A DNA stretch of 64,000 nt. It comes from Henricia sp. BOLD:AAB3569. Taxonomy: Eukaryota > Echinodermata > Asteroidea > Spinulosida > Echinasteridae. Within the stretch, counting starts at the first letter, position 1. Every line of letters starts with the position of its first letter. The position numbers and the translations under genes are program-made. Shown here piece after piece: positions 9,579 to 21,426 of the stretch. Location of the stretch: positions 50,587-114,586 of the forward strand of contig JBBELK010000980.1 of the NCBI GenBank assembly GCA_037783545.1, written 5' to 3'. The notes beneath the pieces are model-generated. The model saw nothing but the letters and a program-made list of their open reading frames with translations. It did not search any database and was not told the origin of the DNA.

Positions 9579-12551
9579 GTGGCTGTCTGTACACACCTCT
9601 TTGGGGTACTCCTAAGTTGTGCGCATGCTCAGTCATTCGGACTGTCGTTAACGCACCGCAGTTTGGCTCGGCAATTTGGTCAAAGTGTGGTCCAAACGTC
9701 GGCAAATTTGGAGTTCGAAAAATGTTCCGATGAACTTCAAATTTTGCATGCCCTAAACTCTCTATATTGCGCACTTGTCATAAAAAATTGACAGACTTTC
9801 GCCGGGAAATGGCAGAGAAATTTCAAAGTTTAGAAAAAACTGGGTTGAGGCTTCCTGACTGCTCTCGCGCAAACCGTGGCTGTCTGTACACACCTCTTTG
9901 GGGTACTCCTGAGTTGTGCGCATGCTCAGTCATTCGGACTGTCGTTAACGCACCGCAGTTTGGCTCGGCAATTTGGTCAAAGTGTGGTCCAAACGTCGGC
10001 GAATTTGGAGGTCGAAAAATGTTCCGACGAACTTCAAATTTTGCATGCCCTAAACTCTCTATATTGCGCACTTGTCATAAGAAATTGACAGACTTTCGCC
10101 GGGAAATGGCAGAGAAATTTCAAAGTTTAGAAAAAACTGGGTTGAGGCTTCCTGACTGCTCTCGCGCAAACCGTGGCTGTCTGTACACACCTCTTTGGGG
10201 TACTCCTGAGTTGTGCGCATGCTCAGTCATTCGGACTGTCGTTAACGCACCGCAGTTTGGCTCGGCAATTTGGTCAAAGTGTGGTCCAAACGTCGGCAAA
10301 TTTGGAGGTCGAAAAATGTTCCGACGAACTTCAAATTGTGCATGCCCTAAACTCTCTATATTGCGCACTTGTCATAAAAAATGGACAGACTTTCGCCGGG
10401 AAATGGCAGAGAAATTTCAAAGTTTAGAAAAAACTGGGTTGAGGCTTCCTGACTGCTCTCGCGCAAACCGTGGCTGTCTGTACACACCTCTTTGGGGTAC
10501 TCCTGAGTTGTGCGCATGCTCAGTCATTCGGACTGTCGTTAACGCACCGCAGTTTGGCTCGGCAATTTGGTCAAAGTGTGGTCCAAACGTCGGCAAATTT
10601 GGAGGTCGAAAAATGTTCCGACGAACTTCAAATTTTGCATGCCCTAAACTCTCTATATTGCGCACTTGTCATAAAAAAATTGACAGACTTTCGCCGGGAA
10701 ATGGCAGAGAAATTTCAAAGTTTAGAAAAAACTGGGTTGAGGCTTCCTGACTGCTCTCGCGCAAACCGTGGCTGTCTGTACACACCTCTTTGGGGTACTC
10801 CTGAGTTGTGCGCATGCTCAGTCATTCGGACTGTCGTTAACGCACCGCAGTTTGGCTCGGCAATTTGGTCAAAGTGTGGTCCAAACGTCGGCGAATTTGG
10901 AGGTCGAAAAATGTTCCGACGAACTTCAAATTTCGCATGCCCTAAACTCTCTATATTGCGCACTTGTCATACAAAATTGACAGACTTTCGCCGGGAAATG
11001 GCAGAGAAATTTCAAAGTTTAGAAAAAAACTGGGTTGAGGCCTCCTGACTGCTCTCGCGCAAACCGTGGCTGTCTGTACACACCTCTTTGGGGTACTCCT
11101 AAGTTGTGCGCATGCTCAGTCATTCGGACTGTCGTTAACGCACCGCAGTTTGGCTCGGCAATTTGGTCAAAGTGTGGTCCAAACGTCGGCAAATTTGGAG
11201 TTCGAAAAATGTTCCGACGAACTTCAAATTTTGCATGCCCTAAACTCTCTATATTGCGCACTTGTCATAAAAAATTGACAGACTTTCGCCAGGAAATGGC
11301 AGAGAAATTTCAAAGTTTAGAAAAAACTGGGTTGAGGCTTCCTGACTGCTCTCGCGCAAACCGTGGCTGTCTGTACACACCTCTTTGGGGTACTCCTGAG
11401 TTGTGCGCATGCTCAGTCATTCGGACTGTCGTTAACGCACCGCAGTTTGGCTCGGCAATTTGGTCAAAGTGTGGTCCAAACGTCGGCGAATTTGGAGGTC
11501 GAAAAATGTTCCGACGAACTTCAAATTTTGCATGCCCTAAACTCTCTATATTGCGCACTTGTCATAAGAAATTGACAGACTTTCGCCGGGAAATGGCAGA
11601 GAAATTTCAAAGTTTAGAAAAAACTGGGTTGAGGCTTCCTGACTGCTCTCGCGCAAACCGTGGCTGTCTGTACACACCTCTTTGGGGTACTCCTGAGTTG
11701 TGCGCATGCTCAGTCATTCGGACTGTCGTTAACGCACCGCAGTTTGGCTCGGCAATTTGGTCAAAGTGTGGTCCAAACGTCGGCAAATTTGGAGGTCGAA
11801 AAATGTTCCGACGAACTTCAAATTGTGCATGCCCTAAACTCTCTATATTGCGCACTTGTCATAAAAAATGGACAGACTTTCGCCGGGAAATGGCAGAGAA
11901 ATTTCAAAGTTTAGAAAAAACTGGGTTGAGGCTTCCTGACTGCTCTCGCGCAAACCGTGGCTGTCTGTACACACCTCTTTGGGGTACTCCTGGGTTGTGC
12001 GCATGCTCAGTCATTCGGACTGTCGTTAACGCACCGCAGTTTGGCTCGGCAATTTGGTCAAAGTGTGGTCCAAACGTCGGCAAATTTGGAGGTCGAAAAA
12101 TGTTCCGACGAACTTCAAATTTTGCATGCCCTAAACTCTCTATATTGCGCACTTGTCATAAAAAATTGACAGACTTTCGCCGGGAAATGGCAGAGAAATT
12201 TCAAAGTTTAGAAAAAAACTGGGTTGAGGCCTCCTGACTGCTCTCGCGCAAACCGTGGCTGTCTGTACACACCTCTTTGGGGTACTCCTAAGTTGTGCGC
12301 ATGCTCAGTCATTCGGACTGTCGTTAACGCACCGCAGTTTGGCTCGGCAATTTGGTCAAAGTGTGGTCCAAACGTCGGCAAATTTGGAGTTCGAAAAATG
12401 TTCCGACGAACTTCAAATTTTGCATGCCCTAAACTCTCTATATTGCGCACTTGTCATAAAAAATTGACAGACTTTCGCCGGGAAATGGCAGAGAAATTTC
12501 AAAGTTTAGAAAAAACTGGGTTGAGGCTTCCTGACTGCTCTCGCGCAAACC
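9579..12551 (+). repeat. Trimer/tetramer/pentamer higher-order repeat marked by CCTAAGTTG
   Basis: A monomer with three linked rare variants (GAGGCCTCCTGACTGC upstream, CCTAAGTTG, and GGAGTTCGAAAAATG) occurs at 9579, 11066 and 12255, that is 1487 and 1189 bp apart. After the first two it is followed by the same order of types: GGCGAATTT/CATAAG, then TTGTGCATG/AAAATGGACAG. An 891-bp trimer (9579-10469 and 11066-11956) was therefore copied as a block. The third copy is followed by different types, so the unit length has changed. Confidence 0.8.
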
Positions 12552-13444
12552 GTGGCTGTCTGTACACACCTCTTTGGGGTACTCCTGAGTTGTGCGCATG
12601 CTCAGTCATTCGGACTGTCGTTAACGCACCGCAGTTTGGCTCGGCAATTTGGTCAAAGTGTGGTCCAAACGTCGGCAAATTTGGAGGTCGAAAAATGTTC
12701 CGACGAACTTCAAATTTTGCATGCCCTAAACTCTCTATATTGCGCACTTGTCATAAAAAAATTGACAGACTTTCGCCGGGAAATGGCAGAGAAATTTCAA
12801 AGTTTAGAAAAAACTGGGTTGAGGCTTCCTGACTGCTCTCGCGCAAACCGTGGCTGTCTGTACACACCTCTTTGGGGTACTCCTGGGTTGTGCGCATGCT
12901 CAGTCATTCGGACTGTCGTTAACGCACCGCAGTTTGGCTCGGCAATTTGGTCAAAGTGTGGTCCAAACGTCGGCAAATTTGGAGGTCGAAAAATGTTCCG
13001 ACGAACTTCAAATTTTGCATGCCCTAAACTCTCTATATTGCGCACTTGTCATAAAAAAATTGACAGACTTTCGCCGGGAAATGGCAGAGAAATTTCAAAG
13101 TTTAGAAAAAACTGGGTTGAGGCTTCCTGACTGCTCTCGCGCAAACCGTGGCTGTCTGTACACACCTCTTTGGGGTACTCCTGGGTTGTGCGCATGCTCA
13201 GTCATTCGGACTGTCGTTAACGCACCGCAGTTTGGCTCGGCAATTTGGTCAAAGTGTGGTCCAAATGTCGGCAAATTTGGAGGTCGAAAAATGTTCCGAC
13301 GAACTTCAAATTTTGCATGCCCTAAACTCTCTATATTGCGCACTTGTCATAAAAAATTGACAGACTTTCGCCGGGAAATGGCAGAGAAATTTCAAAGTTT
13401 AGAAAAAACTGGGTTGAGGCTTCCTGACTGCTCTCGCGCAAACC

Positions 13445-15822
13445 GTGGCTGTCTGTACACACCTCTTTGGGGTACTCCTGAGTTGTGCGCATGCTCAGTC
13501 ATTCGGACTGTCGTTAACGCACCGCAGTTTGGCTCGGCAATTTGGTCAAAGTGTGGTCCAAACGTCGGCAAATGTGGAGGTCGAAAAATGTTCCGACGAA
13601 CTTCAAATTTTGCATTCCCTAAACTCTCTATATTGCGCACTTGTCATAAAAAAATGACAGACTTTCGCCGGGAAATGGCAGAGAAATTTCAAAGTTTAGA
13701 AAAAACTGGGTTGAGGCTTCCTGACTGCTCTCGCGCAAACCGTGGCTGTCTGTACACACCTCTTTGGGGTACTCCTGAGTTGTGCGCATGCTCAGTCATT
13801 CGGACTGTCGTTAACGCACCGCAGTTTGGCTCGGCAATTTGGTCAAAGTGTGGTCCAAACGTCGGCAAATTTGGAGGTCGAAAAATGTTCCGACGAACTT
13901 CAAATTTTGCATGCCCTAAACTCTCTATATTGCGCACTTGTCATAAAAAAATTGACAGACTTTCGCCGGGAAATGGCAGAGAAATTTCAAAGTTTAGAAA
14001 AAACTGGGTTGAGGCTTCCTGACTGCTCTCGCGCAAACCGTGGCTGTCTGTACACACCTCTTTGGGGTACTCCTGAGTTGTGCGCATGCTCAGTCATTCG
14101 GACTGTCGTTAACGCACCGCAGTTTGGCTCGGGAATTTGGTCAAAGTGTGGTCCAAACGTCGGCGAATTTGGAGGTCGAAAAATGTTCCGACGAACTTCA
14201 AATTTTGCATGCCCTAAACTCTCTATATTGCGCACTTGTCATAAGAAATTGACAGACTTTCGCCGGGAAATGGCAGAGAAATTTCAAAGTTTAGAAAAAA
14301 CTGGGTTGAGGCTTCCTGACTGCTCTCGCGCAAACCGTGGCTGTCTGTACACACCTCTTTGGGGTACTCCTGAGTTGTGCGCATGCTCAGTCATTCGGAC
14401 TGTCGTTAACGCACCGCAGTTTGGCTCGGCAATTTGGTCAAAGTGTGGTCCAAACGTCGGCAAATTTGGAGGTCGAAAAATGTTCCGACGAACTTCAAAT
14501 TTTGCATGCCCTAAACTCTCTATATTGCGCACTTGTCATAACAAATTGACAGACTTTCGCAGGGAAATGGCAGAGAAATTTCAAAGTTTAGAAAAAACTG
14601 GGTTGAGGCTTCCTGACTGCTCTCGCGCAAACCGTGGCTGTCTGTACACACCTCTTTGGGGTACTCCTGAGTAGTGCGCATGCTCAGTCATTCGGACTGT
14701 CGTTAACGCACCGCAGTTTGGCTCGGCAATTTGGTCAAAGTGTGGTCCAAACGTCGGCAAATTTGGAGGTCGAAAAATGTTCCGACGAACTTCAAATTTT
14801 GCATTCCCTAAACTCTCTATATTGCGCACTTGTCATAAAAAAATGACAGACTTTCGCCGGGAAATGGCAGAGAAATTTCAAAGTTTAGAAAAAACTGGGT
14901 TGAGGCTTCCTGACTGCTCTCGCGCAAACCGTGGCTGTCTGTACACACCTCTTTGGGGTACTCCTGAGTTGTGCGCATGCTCAGTCATTCGGACTGTCGT
15001 TAACGCACCGCAGTTTGGCTCGGCAATTTGGTCAAAGTGTGGTCCAAACGTCGGCAAATTTGGAGGTCGAAAAATGTTCCGACGAACTTCAAATTTTGCA
15101 TGCCCTAAACTCTCTATATTGCGCACTTGTCATAAAAAAATTGACAGACTTTCGCCGGGAAATGGCAGAGAAATTTCAAAGTTTAGACAAAACTGGGTTG
15201 AGGCTTCCTGACTGCTCTCGCGCAAACCGTGGTTGTCTGTACACACCTCTTTGGGGTACTCCTGAGTTGTGCGCATGCTCAGTCATTCGGACTGTCGTTA
15301 ACGCACCGCAGTTTGGCTCGGCAATTTGGTCAAAGTGTGGTCCAAACGTCGGCGAATTTGGAGGTCGAAAAATGTTCCGACGAACTTCAAATTTTGCATG
15401 CCCTAAACTCTCTATATTGCGCACTTGTCATAAGAAATTGACAGACTTTCGCCGGGAAATGGCAGAGAAATTTCAAAGTTTAGAAAAAACTGGGTTGAGG
15501 CTTCCTGACTGCTCTCGCGCAAACCGTGGCTGTCTGTACACACCTCTTTGGGGTACTCCTGAGTTGTGCGCATGCTCAGTCATTCGGACTGTCGTTAACG
15601 CACCGCAGTTTGGCTCGGCAATTTGGTCAAAGTGTGGTCCAAACGTCGGCAAATTTGGAGGTCGAAAAATGTTCCGACGAACTTCAAATTTTGCATGCCC
15701 TAAACTCTCTATATTGCGCACTTGTCATAACAAATTGACAGACTTTCGCCGGGAAATGGCAGAGAAATTTCAAAGTTTAGAAAAAACTGGGTTGAGGCTT
15801 CCTGACTGCTCTCGCGCAAACC
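13445..15822 (+). repeat. Tetramer higher-order repeat, 1189 bp, two copies
   Basis: Monomers at 13445 and 14634 share GCATTCCCT and CATAAAAAAATGACAG. Each is followed by a 298-bp type, a GGCGAATTT/CATAAG type and a CATAACAAATTG type. Units are 13445-14633 and 14634-15822. Later private changes include a TAG in place of TTG near 14672. Confidence 0.85.
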
Positions 15823-17605
15823 GTGGCTGTCTGTACACACCTCTTTGGGGTACTCCTGAGTTGTGCGCATGCTCAGTCATTCGGACTGTCGTTAACGCAC
15901 CGCAGTTTGGCTCGGCAATTTGGTCAAAGTGTGGTCCAAACGTCGGCAAATTTGGAGGTCGAAAAATGTTCCGACGAACTTCAAATTTTGCATGCCCTAA
16001 ACTCTCTATATTGCGCACTTGTCATAAAAAAATTGACAGACTTTCGCCGGGAAATGGCAGAGAAATTTCAAAGTTTAGAAAAAACTGGGTTGAGGCTTCC
16101 TTACTGCTCTCGCGCAAACCGTGGCTGTCTGTACACACCTCTTTGGGGTACTCCTGAGTTGTGCGCATGCTCAGTCATTCGGACTGTCGTTAAGGCACCG
16201 CAGTTTGGCTGGGCAATTTGGTCAAAGTGTGGTCCAAACGTCGGCGAATTTGGAGGTCGAAAAATGTTCCGACGAACTTCAAATTTTGCATGCCCTAAAC
16301 TCTCTATATTGCGCACTTGTCATAAGAAATTGACAGACTTTCGCCGGGAAATGGCAGAGAAATTTCAAAGTTTAGAAAAAACTGGGTTGAGGCTTCCTGA
16401 CTGCTCTCGCGCAAACCGTGGCTGTCTGTACACACCTCTTTGGGGTACTCCTGAGTTGTGCGCATGCTCAGTCATTCGGACTGTCGTTAACGCACCGCAG
16501 TTTGGCTCGGCAATTTGGTCAAAGTGTGGTCCAAACGTCGGCAAATTTGGAGGTCGAAAAATGTTCCGACGAACTTCAAATTTTGCATGCCCTAAACTCT
16601 CTATATTGCGCACTTGTCATAAAAAATGGACAGACTTTCGCCGGGAAATGGCAGATAAATTTCAAAGTTTAGAAAAAACTGGGTTGAGGCTTCCTGACTG
16701 CTCTCGCGCAAACCGTGGCTGTCTGTACACACCTCTTTGGGGTACTCCTGAGTTGTGCGCATGCTCAGTCATTCGGACTGTCGTTAACGCACCGCAGTTT
16801 GGCTCGGCAATTTGGTCAAAGTGTGGTCCAAACGTCGGCAAATTTGGAGGTCGAAAAATGTTCCGACGAACTTCAAATTTTGCATGCCCTAAACTCTCTA
16901 TATTGCGCACTTGTCATAAAAAATTGACAGACTTTCGCCGGGAAATGGCAGAGAAATTTCAAAGTTTAGAAAAAACTGGGTTGAGGCTTCCTGACTGCTC
17001 TCGCGCAAACCGTGGCTGTCTGTACACACCTCTTTGGGGTACTCCTGAGTTGTGCGCATGCTCAGTCATTCGGACTGTCGTTAACGCACCGCAGTTTGGC
17101 TCGGCAATTTGGTCAAAGTGTGGTCCAAACGTCGGCAAATTTGGAGGTCGAAAAATGTTCCGACGAACTTCAAATTTTGCATGCCCTAAACTCTCTATAT
17201 TGCGCACTTGTCATAAAAAATTGACAGACTTTCGCCGGGAAATGGCAGAGAAATTTCAAAGTTTAGAAAAAACTGGGTTGAGGCTTCCTGACTGCTCTCG
17301 CGCAAACCGTGGCTGTCTGTACACACCTCTTTGGGGTACTCCTGAGTTGTGCGCATGCTCAGTCATTCGGACTGTCGTTAACGCACCGCAGTTTGGCTCG
17401 GCAATTTGGTCAAAGTGTGGTCCAAACGTCGGCAAATTTGGAGGTCGAAAAATGTTCCGACGAACTTCAAATTTTGCATGCCCTAAACTCTCTATATTGC
17501 GCACTTGTCATAAAAAATTGACAGACTTTCGCTGGGAAATTGCAGAGAAATTTCAAAGTTTAGAAAAAACTGGGTTGAGGCTTCCTGACTGCTCTCGCGC
17601 AAACC

Positions 17606-20600
17606 GTGGCTGTCTGTACACACCTCTTTGGGGTACTCCTGAGTTGTGCGCATGCTCAGTCATTCGGACTGTCGTTAACGCACCGCAGTTTGGCTCGGCA
17701 ATTTGGTCAAAGTGTGGTCCAAACGTCGGCAAATTTGGAGGTCGAAAAATGTTCCGACGAACTTCAAATTTTGCATGCCCTAAACCCTCTATATTGCGCA
17801 CTTGTCATACAAAATTGACAGACTTTCGCTGGGAAATTGCAGAGAAATTTCAAAGTTTAGAAAAAACTGGGTTGAGGCTTCCTGACTGCTCTCGCGCAAA
17901 CCGTGGCTGTCTGTACACGCCTCTTTGGGGTACTCCTGAGTTGTGCGCATGCTCAGTCATTCGGACTGTCGTTAACGCACCGCAGTTTGGCTCGGCAATT
18001 TGGTCAAAGTGTGGTCCAAACGTCGGCAAATTTGGAGGTCGAAAAATGTTCCGACGAACTTCAAATTTTGCATGCCCTAAACTCTCTATATTGCGCACTT
18101 GTCATAAAAAATTGACAGACTTTCGCCGGGAAATGGCAGAGAAATTTCAAAGTTTAGAAAAAACTGGGTTGAGGCTTCCTGACTGCTCTCGCGCAAACCG
18201 TGGCTGTCTGTACACACCTCTTTGGGGTACTCCTGAGTTGTGCGCATGCTCAGTCATTCGGACTGTCGTTAACGCACCGCAGTTTGGCTCGGCAATTTGG
18301 TCAAAGTGTGGTCCAAACGTCGGCAAATTTGGAGGTCGAAAAATGTTCCGACGAACTTCAAATTTTGCATGCCCTAAACTCTCTATATTGCGCACTTGTC
18401 ATAAAAAATTGACAGACTTTCGCCGGGAAATGGCAGAGAAATTTCAAAGTTTAGAAAAAACTGGGTTGAGGCTTCCTGACTGCTCTCGCGCAAACCGTGG
18501 CTGTCTGTACACACCTCTTTGGGGTACTCCTGAGTTGTGCGCATGCTCAGTCATTCGGACTGTCGTTAACGCACCGCAGTTTGGCTCGGCAATTTGGTCA
18601 AAGTGTGGTCCAAACGTCGGCAAATTTGGAGGTCGAAAAATGTTCCGACGAACTTCAAATTTTGCATGCCCTAAACTCTCTATATTGCGCACTTGTCATA
18701 AAAAATTGACAGACTTTCGCCGGGAAATGGCAGAGAAATTTCAAAGTTTAGAAAAAACTGGGTTGAGGCTTCCTGACTGCTCTCGCGCAAACCGTGGCTG
18801 TCTGTACACACCTCTTTGGGGTACTCCTGAGTTGTGCGCATGCTCAGTCATTCGGACTGTCGTTAACGCACCGCAGTTTGGCTCGGCAATTTGGTCAAAG
18901 TGTGGTCCAAACGTCGGCAAATTTGGAGGTCGAAAAATGTTCCGACGAACTTCAAATTTTGCATGCCCTAAACTCTTTTTATTGCGCACCTATCATAAAA
19001 AAAATTGACAGACTTTCGCCGGGAAATGGCAGAGAAATTTTAAAGTTTAGAAAAAACTGGGTTGAGGCTTCCTGACTGCTCTCGCGCAAACCGTGGCTGT
19101 CTGTACACACCTCTTTGGGGTACTCCTGAGTTGTGCGCATGCTCAGTCATTCGGACTGTCGTTAACGCACCGCAGTTTGGCTCGGCAATTTGGTCAAAGT
19201 GTGGTCCAAACGTCGGCAAATTTGGAGGTCGAAAGATTTTCCGACGAACTTCAAATTTTGACAGACTTTCGCCGAGAAATGGCAGAGAAATTTCAAAGTT
19301 TAGAAAAAACTGGGTTGAGGCTTCCTGACTGCTCTCGCGGAAACCGTGGCTGTCTGTACACACCTCTTTGGGGTACTCCTGAGTTGTGCGCATGCTCAGT
19401 CATTCGGACTGTCGTTAACGCACCGCAGTTTGGCTCGGCAATTTGGTCAAAGTGTGGTCCAAACGTCGGCAAATTTGGAGGTCAAAAATGTTCCGACGAA
19501 CTTCAAATTTTGCATGCCCTAAACTCTCTATATTGCGCAATTGTCATAAAAAAATTGACAGACTTTCGCCGGGAAATGGCAGAGAAATTTCAAAGTTTAG
19601 AAAAAACTGGGTTGAGGCTTCCTGACTGCTCTCGCGCAAACCGTGGCTGTCTGGACACACCTCTTTGGGGTACTCCTGAGTTGTGCGCATGCTCAGTCAT
19701 TCGGACTGTCGTTAACGCACCGCAGTTTGGCTCGGCAATTTGGTCAAAGTGTGGTCCAAACGTCGGCAAATTTGGAGGTCGAAAAATGTTCCGACGAACT
19801 TCAAATTTTGCATGCCCTAAACCCTCTATATTGCGCACTTGTCATACAAAATTGACAGACTTTCGCTGGGAAATTGCAGAGAAATTTCAAAGTTTAGAAA
19901 AAACTGGGTTGAGGCTTCCTGACTGCTCTCGCGCAAACCGTGGCTGTCTGTACACGCCTCTTTGGGGTACTCCTGAGTTGTGCGCATGCTCAGTCATTCG
20001 GACTGTCGTTAACGCACCGCAGTTTGGCTCGGCAATTTGGTCAAAGTGTGGTCCAAACGTCGGCAAATTTGGAGGTCGAAAAATGTTCCGACGAACTTCA
20101 AATTTTGCATGCCCTAAACTCTCTATATTGCGCACTTGTCATAAAAAATTGACAGACTTTCGCCGGGAAATGGCAGAGAAATTTCAAAGTTTAGAAAAAA
20201 CTGGGTTGAGGCTTCCTGACTGCTCTCGCGCAAACCGTGGCTGTCTGTACACACCTCTTTGGGGTACTCCTGAGTTGTGCGCATGCTCAGTCATTCGGAC
20301 TGTCGTTAACGCACCGCAGTTTGGCTCGGCAATTTGGTCAAAGTGTGGTCCAAACGTCGGCAAATTTGGAGGTTGAAAAATGTTCCGACGAACTTCAAAT
20401 TTTGCATGCCCTAAACTCTCTATATTGCGCACTTGTCATAAAAAATTGACAGACTTTCGCCGGGAAATGGCAGATAAATTTCAAAGTTTAGAAAAAACTG
20501 GGTTGAGGCTTCCTGACTGCTCTCGCGCAAACCGTGGCTGTCTGTACACACCTCTTTGGGGTACTCCTGAGTTGTGCGCATGCTCAGTCATTCGGACTGT

Positions 20601-21426
20601 CGTTAACGCACCGCAGTTTGGCTCGGCAATTTGGTCAAAGTGTGGTCCAAACGTCGGCAAATTTGGAGGTCGAAAAATGTTCCGACGAACTTCAAATTTT
20701 GCATGCCCTAAACTCTCTATATTGCGCACTTGTCATAAAAAATTGACAGACTTTCGCCGAGAAATGGCAGAGAAATTTCAAAGTTTAGAAAAAACTGGGT
20801 TGAGGCTTCCTGACTGCTCTCGCGGAAACCGTGGCTGTCTGTACACACCTCTTTGGGGTACTCCTGAGTTGTGCGCATGCTCAGTCATTCGGACTGTCGT
20901 TAACGCACCGCAGTTTGGCTCGGCAATTTGGTCAAAGTGTGGTCCAAACGTCGGCAAATTTGGAGGTCAAAAATGTTCCGACGAACTTCAAATTTTGCAT
21001 GCCCTAAACTCTCTATATTGCGCAATTGTCATAAAAAAATTGACAGACTTTCGCCGGGAAATGGCAGAGAAATTTCAAAGTTTAGAAAAAACTGGGTTGA
21101 GGCTTCCTGACTGCTCTCGCGCAAACCGTGGCTGTCTGTACACACCTCTTTGGGGTACTCCTGAGTTGTGCGCATGCTCAGTCATTCGGACTGTCGTTAA
21201 CGCACCGCAGTTTGGCTCGGCAATTTGGTCAAAGTGTGGTCCAAACGTCGGCAAATTTGGAGGTCGAAAAATGTTCCGACGAACTTCAAATTTTGCATGC
21301 CCTAAACTCTTTTTATTGCGCACCTATCATAAAAAAAATTGACAGACTTTCGCCGGGAAATGGCAGAGAAATTTTAAAGTTTAGAAAAAACTGGGTTGAG
21401 GCTTCCTGACTGCTCTCGCGCAAACC
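17606..21426 (+). repeat. Mosaic segmental duplications within the satellite
   Basis: Several rare variants recur here at different offsets. TAAACCCTCTATA, GCTGGGAAATTGC and TACACGCCTC are shared by 17606-18199 and 19643-20236 (offset 2037). CGCGGAAACC, GGAGGTCAAAAATG and GCGCAATTG are shared by 19346-19642 and 20831-21127 (offset 1485). CTCTTTTTATTGCGCACCT with an eight-A run and AATTTTAAAG are shared by 18794-19092 and 21128-21426 (offset about 2334). Different offsets for adjacent pieces mean more than one exchange event. Confidence 0.8.
19093..19345 (+). repeat. Deleted satellite monomer, 253 bp
   Basis: This monomer runs from TTCAAATTTTG straight into ACAGACTTTCGCC. It has lost the part from GCATGCCC through the A-run, about 44 bp. 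The breakpoints fall in similar short words (ATTTTG and AAATTG), as expected for slippage or microhomology-mediated deletion. It is the only internally truncated monomer I found away from the insert junctions. Confidence 0.9.
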
